Shown here in pieces: positions 8,271 to 13,536 of a stretch of DNA of 13,536 bases. The stretch spans positions 16,247-29,782 of the forward strand of contig PCVQ01000044.1 in the NCBI GenBank assembly GCA_002796025.1, in the 5' to 3' direction. The DNA is from Candidatus Peregrinibacteria bacterium CG11_big_fil_rev_8_21_14_0_20_46_8. GTDB lineage: Bacteria > Patescibacteriota > Gracilibacteria > UBA1369 > UM-FILTER-53-11. Every line of letters starts with the position of its first letter. Positions within the stretch are counted from its first letter, which is position 1. A program made the translations under genes and the position numbers. Under the pieces are notes generated by a model that saw nothing but the letters and a program-made list of their open reading frames with translations, did no database searches and had not been told where the DNA came from.

Positions 8271-8299
8271 ATTCTACCACAAAACTATCTCGTCATCAA
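8271..8299 (-). promoter_or_regulatory. Promoter of the isomerase-like gene, overlapping the serS stop
   Basis: Minus strand: TTGATG (8294-8299), 17-bp spacer, TAGAAT (8271-8276), with an extended -10 (TGG before the hexamer). The -35 overlaps the serS TGA stop. The predicted transcript starts near 8264, leaving only about 15 nt before the ATG and no Shine-Dalgarno site. Confidence 0.5.
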
Positions 8300-9549
8300 C
8301 TAATCAGCCACGGTTCCAAGCACTTTGGAGGTGTTACCGAGCCGTCGGCGTTTTGGAAGTTTTCCATAATGGCAAGGAGTGTGCGTGTGGACGCCATGGC
8401 CGTGCCGTTGAGGGTGTGGAGTGTTTGATTTTTGCCGTCGGCATCTTTGTACCGAATATTCGCACGACGCGCCTGAAAGTCGGTGCAGTTACTGCAGCTG
8501 GTCAGTTCGCGGAACTGATTTTGTGACGGAATCCACACCTCGATGTCGTATTTTTTGGCTGCCGGCGCCCCAAGATCTCCGCCGCAAATGTTTACTACTT
8601 GATAGTAAAATCCAAGCTCGCTCATAATTTCTTCTTCTATACTGCGCAAAAACTCGTGCTCCTCCCACGATTTATCCGGATGGCAAAAGCTGAACATTTC
8701 GAGTTTATCGAACTGGTGCACGCGTAAAATTCCTTGCGTGTCTTTGCCGTAACTGCCGGCCTCGCGGCGATAGCATGTAGAAAATCCGACAAAGCGCAGC
8801 GGCAGTTTTTCCGCGGGAATAATTTGATTCGCATACATCATGCAGAGCGGAACTTCTGCGGTGCCCACTAAATACAAATCGTCGTCTTCGGGATTTACAT
8901 GGTAAATTTCGTTGCGGTCCGCCGGGAAAAATCCTGTGCCGAACATGGCATGCTCTTTGACGAGTGTGGGCGGAAGTATCGGCGTAAAGCCCTTTTTAAT
9001 GAGCTTTTGGAGTACATACTGTACCAGTGCAAACTCCCACAAGACCGGATCATTCTTTAGATAGTAAAAGCGTGAGCCAGACATTGCAGCCGCAGCTTCC
9101 ATGTTCAGCCAGTCGTTTTGTTCGCATAGCGCAACATGATCGCGCGGCTCAAAATCAAATTTTGGCGGAGCGCCGTGTGTTTTTTCAACTTTATTTTCCG
9201 TGTCGTCCTTGCCTTCCGGTACAGAATCGTGCGGCGGATTCGGCAGTTGCAGCATGAGCGAATCGATTTCATCACTCATTTTTTTCAATTTTGGTTCAAG
9301 CTCGCTCAACTCTTCTTTAAGTACTGCAAGATCCGCCAGCGTGGTTTCTTTCTCTTTGCCGCTCAGCTCCGGAATTTTCTTGCTTAGTGCATTTCGCTTT
9401 GCGCTCAGTTCTTCAACTTGTGTGACTAAGTAACGCCGTTCTTTGTCCAAAGCCAAAAGGCTGTCGATCAGCACGGGCTCTACATGCTTTTTTTTGAGTG
9501 CAGCCTTTGCCGGCTCGGGATTTTCGCGAAGGAGTTTAATATCTAACAT
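8296..9549 (-). CDS. serS: Seryl-tRNA synthetase
   Basis: This 417-residue class II synthetase charges tRNA-Ser with serine in the cytoplasm. Residues about 26-100 form the long antiparallel coiled-coil arm, rich in Lys/Glu/Leu, that contacts the tRNA long variable arm. The serine-binding TAE is at 230-232. Motif 2 is at about 257-285, with the RRE at 261-263 and GSYGKDTQGILRVHQFDK. Motif 3 is near 381-397 with NGTAMASTRTLLAIMEN and Arg389. Length is normal for a bacterial SerRS. I chose the ATG at 9549 (MLDIKLLREN), the family's usual N-terminus. Longer starts to 9627 would add a non-homologous 26 residues overlapping the upstream gene. A GAGGT about 13 nt upstream is the only Shine-Dalgarno-like sequence in the window. 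The upstream CARDB gene ends 16 nt before, suggesting one transcript. Confidence 0.97.
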   Translation of the reverse strand: MLDIKLLRENPEPAKAALKKKHVEPVLIDSLLALDKERRYLVTQVEELSAKRNALSKKIPELSGKEKETTLADLAVLKEELSELEPKLKKMSDEIDSLMLQLPNPPHDSVPEGKDDTENKVEKTHGAPPKFDFEPRDHVALCEQNDWLNMEAAAAMSGSRFYYLKNDPVLWEFALVQYVLQKLIKKGFTPILPPTLVKEHAMFGTGFFPADRNEIYHVNPEDDDLYLVGTAEVPLCMMYANQIIPAEKLPLRFVGFSTCYRREAGSYGKDTQGILRVHQFDKLEMFSFCHPDKSWEEHEFLRSIEEEIMSELGFYYQVVNICGGDLGAPAAKKYDIEVWIPSQNQFRELTSCSNCTDFQARRANIRYKDADGKNQTLHTLNGTAMASTRTLLAIMENFQNADGSVTPPKCLEPWLIS

Positions 9550-9565
9550 CGGCAAATAGGCTACC

Positions 9566-10078
9566 TCACTTCGCGCGTACATACAACGCCGCCGCACTCC
9601 TATTATCTGTCTCGTCACTTTCTTCAATTTCGTGATCGATATCGGTACGGCATGCTATATACGTTATGCCGCTTTTTTCAGGCGTAAAGGTGCCTTCAAA
9701 GGTCACGGATTCATCGGGTGCTATAGTTTCACGCTCTTCTGAGGCGATATCACCAAATTGGCTTCTTATAAGGGCCCGTGAGTGAGCTGCTTCAAATTCG
9801 GAACTGTTCTTGATTGTGCATGCAATATGAATAGGGATGCCGACATGGTAGCCTTTGTCTTCAGCTTCGGAGCTTATTTTGAGATTGCTCGAGACTAAAT
9901 TTGGTAACTCTACAGCTTTTGCCTCGGCTACTTCGGCTGCACTTGGCCGCTTGGGGAGCGGGGGGATATCTGCTTTTGTAAATGAATTCTCCAGGAGCAT
10001 CATCATATTTACCCCTGTAATGAGGAGTAATGAGATCCCGAATAAGATATTTAATTTTAAGAGGAATTTTCCGTTCAT
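9566..10078 (-). CDS. Membrane-anchored CARDB-domain protein
   Basis: This 170-residue protein has a short basic N-terminus (K4, K8) followed by a hydrophobic segment at about 8-29, which is a signal anchor or uncleaved signal peptide. A Pro/Ala-rich linker (39-56) leads to a single Ig-like domain of the CARDB type (59-167). The domain runs from LPNLVSSNLKIS through IKNSS to the hallmark DIDHEIEESDETDN near the end. Cys87 and Cys143 could form a disulfide outside the cell. CARDB domains are adhesion or structural modules in cell-surface proteins; a specific partner is unknown. The ATG at 10078 puts the charged and hydrophobic segment at the very N-terminus. A longer frame to 10159 would run past the candidate -10 element. 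The gene is followed after 16 nt by serS and is divergent from the SLH protein gene. Confidence 0.82.
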   Translation of the reverse strand: MNGKFLLKLNILFGISLLLITGVNMMMLLENSFTKADIPPLPKRPSAAEVAEAKAVELPNLVSSNLKISSEAEDKGYHVGIPIHIACTIKNSSEFEAAHSRALIRSQFGDIASEERETIAPDESVTFEGTFTPEKSGITYIACRTDIDHEIEESDETDNRSAAALYVRAK

Positions 10079-10106
10079 ATTTATTTTGATGTTTGAAGTT
10101 CCAAAT

Positions 10107-10135
10107 ATTTTACAAGAAAATGCTGGTTTTTGAAA
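10107..10135 (-). promoter_or_regulatory. Weak candidate promoter for the CARDB gene and serS
   Basis: Minus strand TAAAAT (10107-10112), with a poor -35 (TTTCAA, 10130-10135) at 17 bp. Only the -10 is convincing. It would leave a leader of roughly 20-25 nt before the ATG at 10078, with no Shine-Dalgarno site. Confidence 0.25.
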
Positions 10136-10167
10136 GACTAAATTTAGAAAGGGCCTCATTGGGCTTA

Positions 10168-10195
10168 TTGACTTATGTATCTAATATGGTAAAAT
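10168..10195 (+). promoter_or_regulatory. Promoter of the SLH stalk-protein gene
   Basis: TTGACT (10168-10173), 16-bp spacer, TAAAAT (10190-10195), with an extended -10 TGG just before it. The architecture is the same as the rpoB promoter. The transcript would start near 10202, giving a leader of about 43 nt that is extremely A/T-rich and has no Shine-Dalgarno site. Confidence 0.65.
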
Positions 10196-10245
10196 ATAAA
10201 TAGGATAGTTCTTTATATAAAAAAACAAATAACAAAAAATAATTT

Positions 10246-13215
10246 ATGATGCGTTCCCAATTTTTCACCGCACGTGAGAAAAGTCTCGCACTTGTTGCAG
10301 GAATTTTATTAGTGGTAATGATTGTTGTTGGATATACAAAATCGGCAACAGCCGAAGGTTCGGCAAATTCTCTAGTGGCTATGGAAGATACGAGTTCAGA
10401 AGATACGAGTTCGAGCGAAGATGATGTGCAAAGTGCCCGCAATTCTTATGATGAGCGCGTACAAGAAGTTGAGCAATGGGAGCGTGAATTGGCGGATTAT
10501 GTTCGCAATGATGCAACTCTCGATACTACTACTGCTCAAAAAGCGATCGATGATTTCCGTGCACTTTTAGTAACTGGGTTGAGTTATATTGATGCAGGTG
10601 ATACGGCAGCATGGTGGGATATTGGCGGCGATTTCGACGATCTTCGCTATACGTTTAACGATGCGACCGAGCTTTTTCGTAATGCAGAAGACTGGGTGAA
10701 TGTCGAACGCTCATGTAAGAATCAAACTCGTGAATTAGAGCGCGATATTGCCCGGCAAGTGAAAGATTTAACACGGGAGTTAGGCCGCTTAAAGAGTGGT
10801 GATCAGACACGGAAAACTCAGTTGTTAAGCGAGATTGAGCAGTATTGCGGAGCGCCCTTGCAGACATTTCTTACACAGTTACAGCCATACTGCAGCGGCC
10901 GCCAGGGAGAAACACAAGATTATTGGGATATCGATCAAAATATAAATTACGCAAAGCAAGACTGTTACGACCGTTTGAATGAGGGATGGGAGCTGAATGG
11001 TCAACTGGGCTGTTTTGAAGATGTTTCACGCCGTATTAAAGATAAAGATCGAAATGTAATTCGCGAGTATGAGCGTGCGGTGAAGCGCATTGGTATAGAG
11101 AATTTGCCGATTGCCGTAAAGAGTTCGTATGATGCATTTTTAAATGCATACGCAGCTGCGGAGCGCGAACTTGCAATCGACTGTGAAGTTGCACGTGATA
11201 TTTTGAATGATGGTGGATATCATCAGCAGGATTTTTGGGATGCGATGAACGAACTCAACGAGCAAGAAAATAATGTGCGTGCCGCAAAAGATGTCGGCCG
11301 CGACATTGAGCACCGTACAAAAGAGTATGAAAAGATGCAAAAAGAGTATGAGCGTGTATTAAAAAAGAATGGGGGGAGTGCACTTCCAAATGCAAAGAAG
11401 CACCTGGATGAGTTCGCACGTATTTTAGAATTAGGCAGAGCTGTATTAGAAGGCCGTCCTCAGGATTGGTGGGATGAGGGCTATAATGAGGATTTGAATG
11501 ATATCCAAAATCTATTTTGGGAGCGCTTGAATCGTGTGCAAGCTGCGCGTGATGTGAGTCGTTGGTTAAAAGATGTTGAGCGTGAAATTAAACACCGCGA
11601 AAAAGAGATTCAGCAGATAGGTCGTGATGGCGGACGTGAGGTAGCTGAAGAGCTGGAAGAGATTTGGAAGCGCATGCGCGATATTGTCGCTGCAGCACAG
11701 TCTAAGTTACAAGAAGATCCCGAAGAGGCGCGCTCTGAATTAGAATCTATGGATGAGTTGCGCTGGCAGTGGGATGAATTGACTCACGATTTTTATAATT
11801 CGCGTGAACGCAACTTTTCACTCGCTGAATTTAAGCGGGAGATTGAAGGTGCCGAACACTTCTTAGAAAGAGCGCGCGATGAAGGCCGCGTGAGCGATTC
11901 TGAATTTTCAGCATGCCGTGAGATTGTTGATGAAGCCTACGGTCTCTTGGAAGATGCGGACGGAATAGATGAAATTCACGAGAAATTTGAAGAAATTGAT
12001 GAGCGTGCACAGGAGGTTTGTCCAATTTTTAATGAGTATGGCGGGCCTGAGCGCGATCATGATTACTATGCAAACTTTGCTCAGGAGCATTTGGATGAGA
12101 TCGATACCGATCTTGCAGCCGGCGTTTTGGAGCGTGTGAGTGACGATGTAGCGCAGCGCGTTTTGCAAAAATTGCTGCGCGATCCGTCTTCCATTGCAGC
12201 ACTTATGCAGTCTGGTGGTGACCGTTACGGCGACAATGTGGCAAAGACGCTCGAGGCCGCTACGAACTTTTATGATGATGAAACACAGCGTCAGCTGATT
12301 GCTCAAAAACAAGAGATTTTGGAACTTACTCGCCGTTTGGAAGAGGCGCATAATCGCTTGCGTATTGCACAAGAAAAGCTTGAGCGTCTGCAGCAACTGC
12401 AAGATGAGATTGCAGCGTATAACTTTTACGGTGAAGCCGGCGATGTCATTCGCAATCAAGTTGAGCAGTTTGTTGAGGCAGCCGAATCAAACAGTTTGAC
12501 CGATGCACAAGTCGAAGCGCGTCTTGTACAGTTGCAAACACAGAAAGACGAGGCGATTCAGCGTTCAGTTGAGGAGAAGCATAAGCAGGGGATTATACCG
12601 TTCCGCGATACTGACGATAACGCGTGGTATACGCGCTTTGTAAAATCTTTGGCAGACCGCGGCATTGTTGCCGGTAAAGGGGATGGACGCTTTGATCCCG
12701 GTGCTGATGTTACCGTTGCGGAAATTACTACAATGGCATTCCGGGTGTCAGGTGATGCAGAACCAAGTGGAGATAGTGAGCTTTGCGATGGCCGCTATGT
12801 TGAACACTGGGGTAATAAGTTTTTGCGCTGGGGCGAGGAGCGCGGCGTAAGTCTGCTGAGCAGTTGTGAGAATGTAGACCGCCGTGCGCTGCGTTGGGAA
12901 GTTGTACAAATGCTTTTGGAGGCAACGGGCCAAGATATTGCCCGTACCGATGAGCGCTGCTTTAACGATGTCGATCCGCGCGATAGTGAAGTAAATTCAG
13001 TCATGTGTGCCGGTAAGGCTCTTGGTATTGTTGCCGGCAGCAACGGCGACGCCAAACCATACGATCCTATTAACCGCGCCGAAGCAACAACAATTGTAAA
13101 GGCTGCCGGCGAACGTCTCTTTGGTATCTCATTTGCCAATACCAATAATCAGCGTAGCGCAGCGGATCAAGGTGATGATCTTGAGGAGCTTGATGACGGA
13201 AAAGCAAGAGAGTAG
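10246..13215 (+). CDS. Exported SLH-domain surface protein with a repetitive helical stalk
   Basis: This 989-residue protein is probably secreted and held at the cell surface. A signal peptide spans about 1-36: R3, R10 and K12, hydrophobic 13-30, and a likely cleavage site after A34-T35-A36. A Ser/Thr/Asp/Glu patch follows (47-60). Residues 61-600 are almost all predicted helix. A roughly 80-105-residue repeat is marked by an aromatic-W-D motif at W124, W227, W331, W409 and W509, each followed by a basic/acidic helix resembling DVxRxIKDxxRE. Residues 680-780 look like coiled coil. Three SLH domains close the protein: 785-835 (clear), about 848-893 (degenerate) and 905-955 (clear). The tail is acidic. 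There are twelve cysteines, four in the SLH region. SLH domains bind cell-wall polymers in known S-layers; the ligand here is unknown. ATG 10246 is the first start; ATG 10249 is equally possible. No Shine-Dalgarno site is visible. Confidence 0.9.
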   Translation: MMRSQFFTAREKSLALVAGILLVVMIVVGYTKSATAEGSANSLVAMEDTSSEDTSSSEDDVQSARNSYDERVQEVEQWERELADYVRNDATLDTTTAQKAIDDFRALLVTGLSYIDAGDTAAWWDIGGDFDDLRYTFNDATELFRNAEDWVNVERSCKNQTRELERDIARQVKDLTRELGRLKSGDQTRKTQLLSEIEQYCGAPLQTFLTQLQPYCSGRQGETQDYWDIDQNINYAKQDCYDRLNEGWELNGQLGCFEDVSRRIKDKDRNVIREYERAVKRIGIENLPIAVKSSYDAFLNAYAAAERELAIDCEVARDILNDGGYHQQDFWDAMNELNEQENNVRAAKDVGRDIEHRTKEYEKMQKEYERVLKKNGGSALPNAKKHLDEFARILELGRAVLEGRPQDWWDEGYNEDLNDIQNLFWERLNRVQAARDVSRWLKDVEREIKHREKEIQQIGRDGGREVAEELEEIWKRMRDIVAAAQSKLQEDPEEARSELESMDELRWQWDELTHDFYNSRERNFSLAEFKREIEGAEHFLERARDEGRVSDSEFSACREIVDEAYGLLEDADGIDEIHEKFEEIDERAQEVCPIFNEYGGPERDHDYYANFAQEHLDEIDTDLAAGVLERVSDDVAQRVLQKLLRDPSSIAALMQSGGDRYGDNVAKTLEAATNFYDDETQRQLIAQKQEILELTRRLEEAHNRLRIAQEKLERLQQLQDEIAAYNFYGEAGDVIRNQVEQFVEAAESNSLTDAQVEARLVQLQTQKDEAIQRSVEEKHKQGIIPFRDTDDNAWYTRFVKSLADRGIVAGKGDGRFDPGADVTVAEITTMAFRVSGDAEPSGDSELCDGRYVEHWGNKFLRWGEERGVSLLSSCENVDRRALRWEVVQMLLEATGQDIARTDERCFNDVDPRDSEVNSVMCAGKALGIVAGSNGDAKPYDPINRAEATTIVKAAGERLFGISFANTNNQRSAADQGDDLEELDDGKARE
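10384..10413 (+). repeat. Two tandem 15-bp repeats encoding EDTSS
   Basis: GAAGATACGAGTTCA is followed directly by GAAGATACGAGTTCG (14 of 15 identical), coding EDTSS twice in the acidic linker after the signal peptide. A partial third unit, SEDD, follows. This looks like recent slippage and could vary in copy number between strains. Confidence 0.75.
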
Positions 13216-13229
13216 GGCTTCCGGTCATC
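13192..13229 (+). other. Hairpin spanning the stop codon of the SLH gene
   Basis: GATGACGGAA (13192-13201) pairs with TTCCGGTCATC (13219-13229), about 10 bp with one bulged G and a 17-nt loop containing the TAG stop. No T-tract follows, so it is not a standard intrinsic terminator. It may protect the transcript's 3' end or be chance. Confidence 0.35.
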
Positions 13230-13247
13230 GATATTGCCAAAAATGTA

Positions 13248-13275
13248 TTGTGTTGTATTAAAAGAGTAGTAGAAT
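13248..13275 (+). promoter_or_regulatory. Candidate promoter of the right-edge gene
   Basis: TTGTGT (13248-13253), 16-bp spacer, TAGAAT (13270-13275). The -10 hexamer is identical to that of rpoB, but the -35 is poor. A small inverted repeat GTAGA-5 nt-TCTAC (13269-13283) overlaps the -10. The transcript start would fall near 13282, less than 10 nt before the ATG, so the message may be nearly leaderless. Confidence 0.4.
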
Positions 13276-13290
13276 GCGTCTACATTTATT

Positions 13291-13536
13291 ATGGAACCAG
13301 GTAAACAAATTGAAGGAGTGTCCGAATATGCTCCGGTAAAAGATGAAGCTGTAAGCTTTGAAGCAGCCGAAGCTCAAGCACGAGCCGTTCTCGAATTAGA
13401 TGAGGACGAGTGGACTTGTGAGGGGGATATGGATGCTGAAAGCGTAGAAGCGCATTATGGACCTCATCTGAGAAGTTACGATGTGACAGTATTTCCTTAT
13501 CCCGGTAAACCTGAAAGGCTGTTGTGTTTTCTTCGT
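13291..13536 (+). CDS. Acidic protein of unknown function, 3' end cut by window edge
   Basis: The 82 visible codons are open to the window end. I do not recognise the protein. The first about 57 residues are strongly acidic (LELDEDEW and CEGDMDAESVEA), followed by a more ordinary stretch with YDVTVFPYPGKPERLL. There is no signal peptide or membrane segment, so it is probably cytoplasmic. The ATG at 13291 is the first start after a candidate promoter, with no Shine-Dalgarno site. It begins 75 nt after the SLH gene stop and in the same direction, but its candidate promoter suggests separate expression. The absence of stops over 246 bases and codon use like its neighbours support a real gene. 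Confidence 0.65.
   Translation, partial: MEPGKQIEGVSEYAPVKDEAVSFEAAEAQARAVLELDEDEWTCEGDMDAESVEAHYGPHLRSYDVTVFPYPGKPERLLCFLR

Noticed and set aside
8296..8298. TGA recoded as glycine, as in Gracilibacteria and Absconditabacteria
   Set aside because: SerRS and the CARDB domain both end naturally at TGA, and I saw no in-frame TGA in the conserved genes.
9550..9627. Upstream extension of serS to an earlier start
   Set aside because: The added residues overlap the end of the CARDB gene and do not resemble any SerRS N-terminus; MLDIKLLREN is the usual beginning.
11908..12459. Minus-strand 183-codon frame inside the SLH gene
   Set aside because: It is antisense to a helical coding region with regular codon structure; no promoter or domain was seen.

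Overview
The window looks like bacterial chromosome from an uncultivated lineage, most likely a member of the Candidate Phyla Radiation (Patescibacteria), perhaps Peregrinibacteria-like. This placement is an inference. It rests on S-layer homology (SLH) repeats that carry cysteine pairs, an RNA polymerase subunit with a lysine-rich extension, near-absence of Shine-Dalgarno sites, and ordinary TTGACT/TAnAAT promoters that do not look like Bacteroidetes promoters. The genetic code appears standard: two genes (serS and the CARDB gene) end at TGA where the protein should end, and I saw no in-frame TGA in the conserved genes.

Layout. Positions 1-7323 (minus strand) hold a transcription operon in the order rpoB, ssb, rpoC. 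A single-stranded-DNA-binding protein gene sits in the usually tight rpoB-rpoC junction, with gaps of 25 and 30 nt. rpoC runs off the left edge. A good promoter and an 8-bp-arm inverted repeat lie in the leader upstream of rpoB. Next, still on the minus strand, are a lone TIM-barrel sugar isomerase-like gene (7497-8249) with its own promoter, serS (8296-9549), and a small membrane-anchored CARDB-domain protein (9566-10078) just upstream of serS.

A 167-bp AT-rich divergent region (10079-10245) separates this block from a large plus-strand gene (10246-13215). That gene encodes an exported protein with a long helical stalk built of a roughly 100-residue W-D repeat, followed by three SLH domains. 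A partial acidic protein of unknown function begins at 13291 and runs off the right edge.

Functionally the left half is core information processing: RNA polymerase beta and beta', SSB, and slightly further on SerRS. The right half is cell envelope: a CARDB anchor and an SLH stalk protein transcribed divergently from one promoter region. The most unusual points are ssb inside rpoBC, the oppositely charged tails on RpoB (basic N-terminus, acidic C-terminus), the non-canonical SSB C-terminus, the isomerase with a degraded metal site, and the unassigned stalk repeat. No stretch longer than 300 bases lacks a gene. I saw no tRNA, rRNA, CRISPR array, insertion sequence or origin.
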